Assembly (NCBI GenBank): GCA_023362775.1
Contig: JALMGJ010000004.1
Coordinates: forward strand, 83,137,798-83,201,797
Origin: Charina bottae
Taxonomy: Eukaryota > Chordata > Lepidosauria > Squamata > Charinaidae
Reading direction: 5' to 3'
Length of the DNA: 64,000 nucleotides
Part shown: positions 1 through 10,985 of the stretch, piece after piece
Position numbering within the stretch: position 1 is the stretch's first letter
How the letters are laid out: each line of letters begins with the position of its first letter
Translations under genes and position numbers: made by a program
The notes under the pieces: generated by a model
Told to the model about the DNA's origin: nothing
Seen by the model: only the letters and a program-made list of their open reading frames with translations
The model's database searches: none

Positions 1-3000
1 CCCACCTCAAAATCAGCATCTGATGTTCCATCTGCCAAATACTCAAATTATGTATCAGAGACAGAGCTCTCCAGAGGATTTTGAAGTGGAGATAAGGTAA
101 GTTAGAGATGACTGTCCAACACTGAATAAGTAAGTTAACACCCTAAGACCCACCCACCCAATTTGGTTTTGGAATGAGAATGCACATGATACCAAAAACC
201 TAGTTCTCAACAGAACTTTTATTGTTGAATCAAAATACTGGAAAATTGATATTATCACTATAATGTCAGTTACTATGGAAGAGAGAAAGAAGAAAAGTGA
301 ATTTATATTTGGTCTACTCTCTGTTTCTATCATATTTTATACTGCTAAAACTGTGCAAAATACTTTTTTAAAAAAACTGCAAATTCTATCAATCAAAAAA
401 AATACTCCAGGCTAAAGCTTTGCATGAATATTTTTCATAGTATATTACACCCTGGGATTAATTAGATTTTTTTTTGCTTTTTGCAATGACCCTTTTTGAG
501 AAAATAAATGTTAATTAAATAATATATAGACTCAATTCTGAGAACATACCACACTATTGGAATGTCTGTCGCATTTGATTGTTTTATCTTGGACAAATTA
601 GTTCCATATATGAAATTCTTTATTCTTCCACTATTAAATTTATATTCTAACACTTCCCCTTGGAATATTTTAATCTCTCAACACCTTTCTAATGTTAGAC
701 TGAGATATTTCACCTGAGAAAAGCAGACATTTGAACTTGGATTTCCACATCAAAGCCCATTGCAATATCTTGAATTTTACACCAGTGACCTCTTACTATT
801 TCTGGTCCTTCCAAAGCTGACTAAGACATCTAGCTGGCTGTTTTCAGTTTCCTTTTGAATGCCATAAAATAAGTCTCTGTAACTCAAACTTTGATGAAGA
901 TGATAATGACTATGCTTTGGATTTTTCAAAATTTCAGTAATTTGCATACCAAGTGAACCACATTAATTGGTTAAATAGATGGGAATGATGTTACTCAATT
1001 AAATATAATGTGTGTTGACAGTTCTGTCATTTATAGCTATGACTCTTTCAGAATAAATCAGAAGTTTGGCATCAGCAGTTTGGAAGTCTGGCAGAAACAC
1101 TAGAACTTCAATCATTGTTCATGTCAATTTGCAGAACATATATTACTGTCTTACTTTCCTAAAGCAAAGACTATATAACTTTGTTGAGCTGGAAATGTAT
1201 TTTGTACAATGCAGTTTTTCTGACCGATCAAACTACCATAAACATGTTTATAAATTGTGAAGTTTAAGAGATGATTGATTTAACAGACAAAATAATTGTG
1301 TTCCTCATATCAGCACTGTATCTAAAGCAGCAGGTTTTGGCCCTTCAAGTGGCTAATTAATGAGATTCTGTTTAAGCTACATCCACCATAATGCTATTTT
1401 CCTGAACTACCAAAACAGATTTGAGCCTAACACCTTTGTTGCCAGCTACTTTCTTGACCAATTAGCAATTTGCATGTATCTTCTATTCAGTCCTAGAAAA
1501 TAATTCTTAATTATCACCGTTATAAAAACAGATTTAAAAAGGAATGATGATTACACACCATCTGGAAATGTGTTCAAGCTGTCAAAAAAAATGTGGATGT
1601 TTAAATATACAGTATTCAAATGTCTGCAAGAAATAGCATTTGGTTATGGGAAAGATTTCATTTAAGCTCATTCATTTGTCTAAAATAAAGTAAAGTTCAA
1701 ATTAAGTGCAAGAGTTTTACTTTGAAGAATTTTAATATAGTGCATATTAATTGGATAAACTGCATAAATTAAGACATGACAATAGAAAGGAGAGAATTAG
1801 TTCTTAACATGCTCAATAGAGCAGTAGAAATGCTTGATGTGGCTGAAAAAATCAGGTGCATTGACAGGGATACCCAGCAACTGCTGTATAGCTGGGAATA
1901 GATAAGCAGATGATCACTGACTCCTTAAAGATCTGGAGAGTACTCCAAAATGTGACCATATCCTGCTAGTGTTTGCTGAGGTACCTTTGGCTCTGTTTCC
2001 TGGCAACCAGGTCTTTAGAGACCCCAGTTAGGGACAAAATTGGTATTAAGCAGTCTTCCATGTCTAACAACCTGGCACAGTTTTGCACCACTTAGATTAA
2101 AAACACAATTAAGCAAATTTGCTTGGCCACTAATGTGCATTGAGTAAATGGGGGAGGTGGACAAGAGACCATGAGCTTCTTCTTGCTGCTGAATTGGGGA
2201 AATGTCAACTTATAAATAATATGAATAATAGAAAAGGAACAGCTTCACACAAGAAGAAAATTCTTCTCAAGTGTATATAATAAGAGCACATAATCGACAA
2301 CATTGCTTTTTTTTTCTAACAAAGGGATAAAGCTAAAATAGAGATACTGTATATATGGTTTTTCAATGGATTGGTGTAAATAGGACACTGAACACCAACC
2401 AAAAGAATCAAAGACACCTTGCAGAGAAATAGATATAATAAGATGTATTGTTTTCCTTTTCCTATTTAGGGAGTGATTCCTAGAGATACTCTGGGGTCAA
2501 TAATATAGTAACTTTTTATAGAGAATTCTGAAGTTGCATAGAACATTGTATTTAATGAATATGCTTTATTGGCATGCATATGCTTTTATTTTGATTTTTT
2601 TAAAAAAATGAAAAAGCCCTCTACTAATTGCCCTTTACTGCAATTTTATATCCTGCATAAATTTGTACAATAGATATTACAACTTATATGTAGAAAAATG
2701 TACTGGGAACCATCATTTTGGGTTAAGAAACACAAACTGTATTTAAAAAGTTAGCAACTTTATTAAGCTATTCTAACTGACATTTTCCTCTATATTCTGC
2801 CACCATTCTGCCTTCAGGTTATGTACTGAGGATGGCAAATAGGCAGAAAAAACCTTTATCCTCTAGCAAGGAGGAATCTTTTTAAGGTGTTGAATTTTGC
2901 GATCTAGTATGGAAAGTCTAATTATGAAAATAATGATAATATTATTTTTTAAAAAATAACCTGCAGAGTAGGAACTCATAACTGTACTGTTCATAAAATA

Positions 3001-3970
3001 TATTTAATATCTCAAAGAACTTTCCCTAAGTAATTTCTACCATTTTAATATGTTGATACTGATAATTTTTGAAAGACATTTTCATTCAGCATAAAAAAAC
3101 TCAATAACTTGAAATTAATGTACCAGCAAACTTGTATAAGATGCTTAATGTTAACTACTGTCCTAATGTAATATCTAAAATATTGACAATGCAATGAAAT
3201 GCATATGCTGAAGGCAAATACCTTAGTATTTAACCTTCACTGATAGATCTTTTCTACCACATTTCAATGGTTTCTGAGTTGGTGATTATATTTTGCCCTC
3301 ACAGAACTGAAATATTTGTTACTTGAACAATGAACCAATGTGAGAAATAATATTAGAATATTGTTGGTTGTTGCATGGTTTAAATAATACATTCCCATGT
3401 ACAAGTAAATATGCAAGAATGGGGAGCAGGTCCTCCCGCACTCCAAGTCATTCTGGAAATGTCACTGGAAAACCAATTTCCACAGATATAATACAACACA
3501 GAGTCTCCATATATAATACAAACACTTCTATGTGAGATGGAACCTGCTTTATCATTGCATTAACACCAACAATCACTAACATTAACAGAGAGTTCTGTTG
3601 TAGTTCAAAAGATACAGTTATCAAATGGATGGAACCACACATTGCATTAAGACATTATGTGGTTTCTTTAGCTTTGACTTAGCATATGTATACATTCAGC
3701 CATTATGTTTTTCAAACCATGGTTCATGCTTTAATGTGTTGTGTGAATCCAAACAATTGTGGCTTATTAAACAAACCATAGATTAATAAGCCAAATCTTA
3801 AGGTAATCCCAGGTTTGATATCCCAACCATAAAATATAACTTCTATAACACCATCACATATTAAAGACCCTGTTAAGTCTAAAAGAGTGGAGAGTTGCAC
3901 TTCTACATCTGAGGGTGTGCAAAGAGCAACAAGGACAATAAAATGCACTTGCTTGTTGTCAACTGTCTGA
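1..3970. other. AT-rich stretch, no gene recognised
   Basis: Open frames here are short and none shows a recognisable domain. There are no clear terminal repeats or target duplications. Probably unique intergenic or intronic DNA plus repeats too old to recognise by eye. Confidence 0.6.
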
Positions 3971-3979
3971 ATATTCCTT

Positions 3980-4515
3980 AATTACCTGAGGGGGAGTGAG
4001 AGGGGCTGCCAAGCTCTTTGGGAGTGGAACCTATGAAGTTTCCCAAAGATGAGGTTCTGGACAGATTTGAACACTTGCTTGCTAAATGGCTTGCTGTTCC
4101 ACAGGTGTGACACTTTGTACCTGACTCCATTCTTTAGCTGTGCAAATCTTGACTAGGTGTCCTGGGGCTCCACAGTAGAAACATAAACTCAGGTCTCTCC
4201 ATTCTCTGCTGAGGAAAAAAAATCACTTCACTGTTCCTATTTGCATGGGTTCTCTTGAACTGGCATTCAATGAGGCTATGGGGCTGGGAGGAGGGAGGAT
4301 GGCCAAAAAGCGACTGTAAAACCTTCTCTATTTATTATTTCTACCATGCCTCAACTCCTCTGCCTCAACCCATCAATTATCATACAATGTTGTAACAGTT
4401 CTTCCAAATTTTCCAGTGTCCCTTGTTTTACTAACACATTCCTTAGTTCAACAGTACGTTATTCCTGAAACTGGTCAGTCAGAGCAAGATTATACTACCC
4501 CACATATCTGACATA
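3980..4515 (-). pseudogene. Ty3/gypsy-type gag relic with zinc knuckle
   Basis: Read on the minus strand, the segment near 4400-4500 gives DQFQE, then after a stop TLENLEELLQHCMIIDG. This matches the pattern DQFQEGLNDD...TLEGLYQLCIVIDA in the gag at 39738-40454. Further on comes EPMQIG, matching EPMQIR in the same gag, and at about 4145-4195 a CCHC zinc knuckle, CFYCGAPGHLVKIC (C-x2-C-x4-H-x4-C). Stop codons interrupt the frame, so it is an old broken copy, not a domesticated gag gene. It keeps the canonical four-residue H-C spacing that the better-preserved element at 39-44 kb has lost. Family placement rests on similarity within this window. Confidence 0.65.
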
Positions 4516-4559
4516 CAACTGGAAACCCAATATGAACCCATGAACTCAGCCTGCAAATT

Positions 4560-5224
4560 TCCTGGTTTGTTATTTGAAAACAATGCAGTGATTTCCAAAA
4601 GTCAGCATGAATTTGCCAAGAACAAATCTGGCCAAACTAAACACATCTAATTTTTTGTTTAGCAATCATTTAAATTCATCTAAGCATATGACAAAGTATC
4701 CAATGGCATTCTAATTAATTATTGTAATGAACAGAATTACAATAAAGTGGCTGTATAACTAGTCCACAGAAATGTAATTTTTGGCTGCATCAGTAGAAGT
4801 TTGTTGTTGTTTATTCGTTCAGTCGCTTCCGACTCTTTGTGACTTCATGGACCAGCCCACGCCAGAGCTTCCTGTCAGCCGTCACCATCCCCAGCTCCCC
4901 CATGGTTGAGTCCATCACCTCCAGAATATCATCCAGTAGAAGTATAATTTCCAAATAATGGGAAGTAATTGTTCCACTCTATTCAGCTTTGGTCAGACCC
5001 TATTTAAAGTACTGTATGCAGTTTTGGGCATAACCATTTAAGAAGAATTCAGATAAGTTGAAACAGGTTCAGAGAAGGGAAGGTGATCAAGGGGCTAGAA
5101 ACAAAGAGCTATATAGAAAGATTGAAATTGCAAAGTATGCTTAACTTTGAAAAAAAGATGACTGAGGAGGTATAGAAGATCAAAACCTGATCTCTGTCAT
5201 TTCAGAGTGCAGGACTTGGATTAA
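4560..5224 (+). pseudogene. CR1-like LINE reverse transcriptase relic
   Basis: After a frame with stops, plus-strand translation near 4985-5110 gives ALVRPYLKYCMQFWA, then DKLKQVQRR. This is the C-terminal reverse-transcriptase pattern LVRPxLEYCxQFWxP...DKLExVQRR of CR1-type LINEs. Upstream, AYDKVSNGIL resembles the SKAFDKVPHDIL block. Stops are frequent, so the copy is dead. It is interrupted at 4801-4933 by an RTE tail, so it is older than that insertion. Exact ends are uncertain. Confidence 0.55.
4801..4933 (-). mobile_element. RTE/BovB LINE 3' tail, 5'-truncated, with TSD
   Basis: The minus strand ends GACTGAACGAATAAACAACA, the same 3' end as at 41260-42020 and near 60886. It is flanked by the 10-bp direct repeat CAGTAGAAGT (4791-4800 and 4934-4943). 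At 133 bp it is a severely 5'-truncated retroinsertion into the older CR1-like relic. Confidence 0.85.
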
Positions 5225-5237
5225 TTGGTTTCTGTTA

Positions 5238-5571
5238 AGGTAAAGGTACCCCCCGCACATTTGTGCAGTTGTGTCCGACTCTAGGGGCCGGTGCTCATCT
5301 CCGTTTGTTAGCCGAAGAGCCAGAGTTGTCCGAAGATGCTTCCACGGTCATGTGGCCGGCATGACGCGCGCGGAACGCTGTTACCTACCCACCGAAGTGG
5401 TACCTATTCATCTACTTGCATTTGCATGCTTTCAAATTGCTAGGTTGGCAAGAGCTGGGGCTAGTGCGGGAGCTCACTCCACATGCAGGGCTAGGGATTC
5501 GAACCTCTGAACTTGCAGTCTTCCGATCGACAAGCCTGGCGTCTTACCCGCTGAGCCACCACGCCCCTTTT
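5238..5571 (-). mobile_element. tRNA-derived SINE (Sauria SINE type) with 13-bp TSD
   Basis: Read on the minus strand it starts with a tRNA-like head: an A-box-like GGTGGCTCAGCGG near 5549-5561 and a B box GGTTCGAATCC at 5495-5505. It ends in an ACCTTTACC-type tail. It is flanked by perfect 13-bp direct repeats TTGGTTTCTGTTA (5225-5237 and 5572-5584). The tail preceded by a GAGTCGGAC-like block suggests mobilisation by BovB-type LINE machinery (family knowledge). Other copies lie near 12.5 kb and 49.1 kb, all in the same orientation. Confidence 0.85.
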
Positions 5572-5584
5572 TTGGTTTCTGTTA

Positions 5585-6056
5585 CAGGAGTGCAAATTCC
5601 AATGTAATGTTAGAACAAAAATCCCTTATGGTAAAAGCACTTTAACTGTAAAACCAATTACCAAAATGGTGGTGGTTTCTTTTAACTGGATTTGTTTAGG
5701 CTGAGGGTAGGGTGCCTAAAAACTAAGATGCTTGAATTCTTGCACTGAGAAATGGGTTGAACTCAATGGCCTGAATGGTTCCTTCCAACTCTACTATTCT
5801 GTTAAACACACACACATCTTTGTTAAATCCTATCCAGTTGCCTCTTCCACTTTATCTGATCTTAAAATAATTAAATCTAAGCTTAACAATGAAAATTGGT
5901 GGAATCTGAAGATGGGGTTGAGAATTGTACTATAAAAGCTCATGAATGGGCTGTAGTTAGTACTAAGGCTTAGATTGTATACCCATTCTCTGCAATATTG
6001 GGATTGAAACAGGGCATAATGCAGGAAAAATGCTAAAGCCAAAAAAACCTGGATAA
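5585..6056. other. No recognisable feature
   Basis: AT-rich DNA between a SINE and the Helitron candidate. Nothing supported. Confidence 0.5.
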
Positions 6057-6534
6057 TCTATATACAGTACTACTAAAACTCTTGTGTCTGTTTGTAACAT
6101 TCAAATGGGTTAAATGGTGCATCATAGGGCAACCATTTTTCAACCAAGGTACATCAAATGCGCTAACTTACAGAATGCATTTACAGAATGCATCCAAAAT
6201 CCTATTGTGAAATTTGGCAAAGTTGTGGCCACTTCAGCACTGCTGTGCTGCCGCGGTCAGCTGCGGTCATGTGATTATTATTTCCAACGCTCCCTGACAG
6301 CTTCCCAGAAGTCAGTGGGAAAGCCACAGGAAGTCTAAACTCGATTGTGATTGCCAACACTCTCTGACAGCTTCCCACAAGCAAAGTCATTGGGGAAGCC
6401 AGCAGGAAGTTGCAAGTCCAAGGCCAGCAGGCAGGTAAGTGACTGCTGCTGGGTGAGGGAGGGAGCGAGTAGGTGAATGAGAGGTGAGGCAAGGGTCAGG
6501 AACAGTATGTAAAACTGTATATGATATATGATGT

Positions 6535-6640
6535 ATAATTTGATATATAATGATGTTGTAAGCCGCCTAGAGCCCTCCAGTAGGGAGGGGATAGGCGGGG
6601 TATAAATAAGATAAAATAAATAATAAAATAATAATAATAA
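6535..6640 (+). mobile_element. L2-type LINE 3' tail inside the Helitron
   Basis: GTAAGCCGCCTAGAGCCC...GGGATAGGCGGGGTATAAATAA followed by AATAAT repeats matches the 3' tail of the L2 copies at 46328-46860 and 26792-27719. It was inserted into or captured by the Helitron-like element. Confidence 0.7.
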
Positions 6641-6800
6641 TGTGGAGGTACACAGAGGCATGGCATGGTCAGGAAGGGTGCACGGGGGTGCAGCGCAGGT
6701 TGGGTGCATGAGGGTGTGGAGTGGGTTAGGGAGGGTGCATGGGGTGCGCAAGTGGCTCCTGTGGTGTGAGTGCAGAGGGATGGGGGATGGGGGAAGGCAC

Positions 6801-6902
6801 GGGAGGGAGGGAGGGAGGGAGGGAGGGAGGGAGGGAGGGAGGAAGGAAGGAAGGAAGGAAGGAAGGAAGGAAGGAAGGAAGGAAGGAAGGAAGGAAGGAA
6901 GA
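6801..6902. repeat. (GGGA)10 then (GGAA)15 tract
   Basis: Forty bases of GGGA followed directly by sixty of GGAA, uninterrupted. It produces long artificial Pro/Ser or Arg/Glu/Gly open frames on both strands. Confidence 0.95.
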
Positions 6903-8189
6903 TAGATTTCTGATGCTCCCTGCCAGCTTCCCACAAGGAAACTCAATGGGGAAACTGGCAGGAAGATGGACATTGCTCTTCCTTCCACTGCTTTTTTGCC
7001 CACCCTTGGTCATTCTGTTTCTCTGTTTAGGTAAGGAACTATCTCTGAAATGATGACCCAACGGGTCATGGGTTGTCTAGTATTCTGTTAAAATTCTTCA
7101 AAGTGGTGATCTTTTGCTGGAAGAAACATGTCCTAGGACAAGGGTCGGAAATGGCGGCTCGCGAGCCAAATGCGGCTCTTTGGCCCCTTGAGTGTGGCTT
7201 TTCCGCAGGCAGCCGTGGCGGGCGTGGCGGGGGCAGGCGCGGCAGTGAGTGTGGTGGGGGCAGGCGCGGCAGCGGGCATGGTGTGTGTGGCGGTGGGCAT
7301 ACCCCTGGCAACCGCCTAGGCCCAGCCTCTCTTTTTCCTCCGGGGACGGGCTTCACACAGTCTCGCGAGAGTTTGGAAGCCTCCATCTCTGGTAGCCATC
7401 TTGACGACGGGCACTTGCCCATCGCCTTAACCTCTTCGTTGCTGCTCTGCTTACTCTTTTCCTCCATGCAAAAGCAGCACATTTCCACCCCACAGCCCTA
7501 AGTGTGCGCAATTGGCTCCCGCCCGCAAACCCCGCTCCCGCGCTGGATTCCCCACCAGCTTTACTTTGCCTGGACTGGGGGCGTGAGCGGCTCCTGAAGA
7601 GAAGCGACTGGAGCAGTCGAGCCTCTCTTTCCCTTCTTCTTCCAAACCTCCCCCGCCCCCTTCCAGAGCAATTTGTCGAAGACGCCCGCTTGCTGCTGCT
7701 GCATGGCTGCTGCTCAACTGATCATGAAGGAACCAGGAGGGGAAGGAAAATCCAGAAGCAAATCGCCGCTTCTTCACATCCGCTCCCGCTCCGGAGTGTG
7801 GAGCTGGACTGGGGGGTCAGGTGACAGGGCGACCCTCCCACCTTCTACCTTCCTCTCCCGGCCTGATTTCTAATTAGATTTCCCTGTGCACGTGTTCGTC
7901 ACTGGCCAGTTTGCAATAGCATCTTCAAGAGTCACCCAGCCCTCTTGAAAGCAAGGTAAAGCTACAACATTGCTGGTTTATCACTACAACAAGGGCAGGA
8001 GCCTGGGTGACTCTAGAAGACGACGAGGCTGGCAGTAAGCAGATCAAGGAACGGAAAGGGGCAGCGGGTGGTCGAGATGGGGGCAGGGAAGGGTAGGGAT
8101 CCCACGTGACGATGTTTACGCGAGCGTGCTTTACCTACCCACTTTTTAACATCTTTGTTTCTGCTGGGGGCGGGGAAGGGATCTTGACG

Positions 8190-8361
8190 GGCCAGGGAAG
8201 ACGCGCGGGCGGAATTGCCTGCCTGGCACTTGGGCGCTCCGGTTGGGTTGCAGCGGGACGGGAGCTCTGCCCGCGCGCCTTCCCTGGCCGGTCCTCGCGG
8301 GCCGCCGGCGATGCTCCCGTCCCGCTGCACCCCAGCCGGAGTGCCCGAGTGCCAGGCAGGC
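8190..8361. repeat. Two crossed GC-rich inverted repeats
   Basis: Arm A (8190-8210) is the reverse complement of 8269-8289 with one mismatch. Arm B (8217-8265) is the reverse complement of 8313-8361 with about four mismatches over 49 bp. The order is A-B-A'-B', so the two stems interlock instead of nesting. Confidence 0.85.
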
Positions 8362-8439
8362 AGCTCCGCCTGCACAGTCGTGGCAGCGGGCATGGCGGCG
8401 GCGGGCACTGCAGCGGGCATGGCGGCAGCAGGCCCTAAG

Positions 8440-8560
8440 TGTGCGCGATTGGCCCCCACCCGCAAATCCCACCCCCTTCCACGTGATTGTCCCCCGCCCG
8501 CAAACCCCGCCCCCTTCCATGCGATTGGCCCCCACCCTCAAACCCCGCCCCCTGGCTCTC
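8440..8560 (+). repeat. CCAAT/GC-box minisatellite, three units
   Basis: Three ~38-bp units, each with GATTGGC-like (GATTGTC in unit 2), then a CCCGCAAA-like run, then CCCCGCCCC-like. GATTGG is an inverted CCAAT box and CCCCGCCCC a GC box by sequence. A single related unit sits at 7507-7545 in the same element. Confidence 0.8.
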
Positions 8561-8687
8561 GAGCATGTCAAAATGCCCTGGAGCATGTCAAAATGGCTCC
8601 TGGCATAAAAAAGTTTGCCGACCCCTGTCCTAGGACATCATATTGCTACAAATTGCTCTAAATCTCAAGTTCATATATTTATGAGAG

Positions 8688-8925
8688 CCATTTTAGTGTA
8701 GTGGTTAAGGCACTGGGCTAGAAACCGGAAGACTGTGGGTTCTAGTCCCACCTAAGGCACAAAGCCAGCTGGGTTACCTTGGGCCAGTCCCTCTCTCTCA
8801 GCTATAGGAAGCAGGCAATGGCAAGTCACTTCTGAAATCTTGCCAATAAAACTGCAGGGACTACTCCAAGTAGTTGCCAGGTGTCAATAATGACTCATAG
8901 ACACCCCCAGATAGACACAACACTG
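8688..8925 (+). mobile_element. tRNA-derived SINE, head with GTAGTGGTTAAGG
   Basis: A-box-like TAGTGGTTAAGG (from 8698) and B-box-like GGTTCTAGTCCC, then AAAGCCAGCTGGGTTACC. The 3' half contains GGCAATGGCAAGTCACTTC and related sequence. The head is almost the same as in the SINE at 14585, but the two diverge completely after CTCTCAGC. Confidence 0.75.
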
Positions 8926-9194
8926 AATTGGATTTGCCAACAAGCTAAAGCCACAATCATCAATAAAAAACACAACAATCTCAGCAGAGCATAATGAGAT
9001 ACCATCCAAGACCTCAAGAATAACAAGACCTCAACAATATCACAAACAAACAAGTTGACAGTGAAGGGTCAGTTGTCATTATGAATAATGTAGATTACAT
9101 CAAGAAAGTCAGGAAGCAACTCTCTTACATCCCATTCTAGCAATGTCTCTCCTCAGACCCTACAACAATGTATTAGAGAATACTTTGAAATCTG

Positions 9195-9401
9195 ATGGTA
9201 TTTTTTCAATCTGAAGGACCCCAACCAGGCATATTCTGTCTCCTTCCAAAAATACACAAACCAGGCAACCTAGGCCATACCATTTTCTCAAGTGTGATTA
9301 TTCCAATGCTTTCAACTGGAAGATCAAGTTTCACAGACTCTGTATTCAGACTTTATGCCACCAGCACTCCCAGCTACATAAGAGACACCATAGACGACTG
9401 A
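9195..9401 (+). pseudogene. PLE reverse transcriptase, N-terminal part
   Basis: A 68-residue open stretch with GIFCLLPKIHKPGN, a conserved block at the start of the Penelope RT fingers, ending in SYIRDTIDD before a stop. In intact elements the frame continues directly into the palm; here it is closed and resumes at 9610. Fragment only. Confidence 0.75.
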
Positions 9402-9609
9402 TGAAAACTGAACTTCATATGCAGTCTCCCTAACAATGCCATTTTAGCCACCATGGTTGTTAAAGCCAACATCCAACACCCAACCAACACCCCAATACAC
9501 ATGGTCTTCAAGCCATCAAGAACTTCATCACTGATGCCAAAACACCACACCTTGCCACCAGCCATGTGACTTTGTACTCACCCATAATTACTTTTTCTTT
9601 GGCAATAAC

Positions 9610-9846
9610 ATGTATCTGCAAATTAATGGCACAGTCATGGGCACATGCATGGTTCCTCAATATGCCAACATTTTCATGGATGACCTAGAACAATGCTTTC
9701 TCAATTCTTACCCCATGAAGCCCCTCCTTTACTTGAGATTCTGTGATGACACTTTCATCAGCTGGACCTATAAAAAGGAATCTCTCATCAAAACCTCTCA
9801 TCAACAAATTCACCGCATCATCCTCAGCCTCAGATTATGTACATAA
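9610..9846 (+). pseudogene. PLE reverse transcriptase palm
   Basis: A 78-residue stretch reading NGTVMGTCMVPQYANIFMDD, then YLRFCDDTFISW. The CDD at about 9742-9750 is in the position of the RT catalytic Y/I-x-D-D box and keeps both aspartates. A stop follows at 9844, so the thumb is missing from this frame. Confidence 0.75.
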
Positions 9847-10388
9847 CAAATATACTTTGATGTCACTCTAAAACCACACAATGAACATATAGACATTATA
9901 CAGGCACCTTCATACTTCCAGCTTCCACACAGAGCACACCATCCAATCTATCATCTATCACCAGGTTCTACCCTACAATCACATTTTTTCTGACCTTGCA
10001 CACAGAGATGCTCAACTGGTTCAGGAGACAGAACTAACCACCCCAAGAGGTCAATAGACAAATTAAGTGAGCCAGATCAAGAAGACAGACCACAAAAAAG
10101 AACAAAAATAGCTCAATCCACTCAAACATATTATTAAGAAGCTACAGCCCATGCTGTACAATGACACTGTATTTTCTGAGGCAGTGGTTAGCAGGCCCAT
10201 ACCTGCATGTAGACAACCACCCAATCTGAATTTGACTTTCACAGGCAACAAGAAACAACAGGATAATAAATCTAATATGGTAACCACACCCTGCAAGAAA
10301 TCCAGACATCTACTTTGCCACCATATCTACACCAAAAGCACCATTATAGGCCCCAACAAGTACATGCACAATATTAGGGTGGTTTTAC

Positions 10389-10697
10389 ATGCTCTTCCTC
10401 TATTGTGATATATGCCATTATTGCCAGAAATGCCTCTTTGGATTCTATGTAGGGCAAACAGGACCATCTTCACACAAAAGAGTTAAAGGACACAAATTTG
10501 ACATCAGGACTCAAAACAAGAGCAAAGTAATATCAAAGCATTTCAACCTACCAGTACACTCTATAGCAGACCTCAAAGTAACCATTTTGGAAAAGCAAGA
10601 CTTTAACAACATCATTGAATTAGAGACTTCTGAACTCAAATGCATCAAACAAATTCAGGCAATCTCAAAAGGTCTCAATAAATACAATAGATTTTAA
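10389..10697 (+). pseudogene. PLE GIY-YIG endonuclease domain
   Basis: The protein contains GFYVGQTG (10440-10463), the YVGQT core of GIY-YIG nucleases in Penelope elements, followed by HKRVKGHKFDI, a KHFNLPVHS block and ADLKVTILEK. A cysteine-containing segment (CDICHYCQKC) precedes it, as the Zn-finger-like linker does in PLEs. It appears nearly complete as a domain, but sits downstream of a broken RT and is presumably inert. Confidence 0.8.
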
Positions 10698-10985
10698 CAC
10701 ATTATCATTGTTAATTGATAAGGTACTATTACACTGTCTCACATGTAACCTGCATCTGCATAACCAACCTATCTTCCCCTCCCTCTCCTCCCCACCTTAA
10801 CCACCCACCTTGCCTTAATTTAAATCTTACATCAATCTAGCCATTCAGTGCATCTGGTGAAATGAGCTGCAGCTCACAAAAGTTTATGCCTTTTAATAAA
10901 AATTGATAGTCAAAAAAGGTGCTACCAGACTCGTCGTTTTTGTTGTTGTTGTTGTTGCTATGATAGACTGACACAGCTTTTCTTC

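Larger units (their letters stand above)
6057..7080 (+). mobile_element. Candidate non-autonomous Helitron
   Basis: The left end is A|TCTATATACAG... followed by CTAAAACTCTTGTG, resembling vertebrate Helitron 5' ends (TC then TATATAATAAAA-like). The right end is CTAG|T at 7077-7081. Just upstream is a perfect hairpin, ATGACCC / AAC / GGGTCAT (7053-7069), seven bases before CTAG. These are the hallmarks of a Helitron: 5' TC, 3' CTRR, subterminal hairpin, insertion between A and T, no target duplication. No Rep/helicase is encoded. Inside are three degenerate copies of a ~58-bp unit beginning near GCTCCCTGACAGCTTCCC (6280-6335, 6355-6412, 6907-6967), an L2 tail and a long GGGA/GGAA tract. The alternative is an unrelated repeat with chance ends. 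Confidence 0.65.
7139..8627. mobile_element. GC-rich hAT-type non-autonomous element, ~1.49 kb, 8-bp TSD
   Basis: Ends are CAAGGGTCGGAAA at the left and, read inward from the right, CAGGGGTCGGCAAAC. These are short imperfect terminal inverted repeats of the hAT/Charlie style. They are flanked by the 8-bp duplication TCCTAGGA (7131-7138 and 8628-8635), with the CTAG centre common at hAT targets. The body is far more GC-rich than its surroundings, with CpG-rich minisatellites, two crossed inverted repeats and a CCAAT/GC-box repeat. No transposase is seen. Open frames on both strands are by-products of GC content. It could be mistaken for a CpG-island promoter. Confidence 0.8.
8935..10985 (+). 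mobile_element. Penelope-like retroelement (PLE), decayed
   Basis: Fragments of one reading sense, separated by stops and frameshifts, give an N-terminal GSVVIMNNVDYIKK block (~9065-9110), reverse-transcriptase blocks LLPKIHKPGN and NGTVMGTCMVPQYANIFM, and a C-terminal GIY-YIG endonuclease. This order is diagnostic of Penelope-like elements. The 3' flank at about 10850-10985 (CTGCAGCTCACAAAAG..., then TAGACTGACACAGC) looks like the conserved tail of such elements. Not functional. Confidence 0.8.

Noticed and set aside
5271..5607. Short plus-strand frames across the SINE
   Set aside because: They run antisense through a tRNA-derived SINE and recur in its other copies.
6335..7003. 222-residue minus-strand frame rich in Ser/Pro/Leu and other frames over the same tract
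   Set aside because: Length comes from the stop-free GGGA/GGAA repeat inside the Helitron candidate; no domain.
7073..8661. Overlapping Ala/Pro/Arg-rich frames of 100-150 residues on both strands
   Set aside because: GC-rich hAT element with few stops; no recognisable domain and bounded by transposon ends and an 8-bp duplication.
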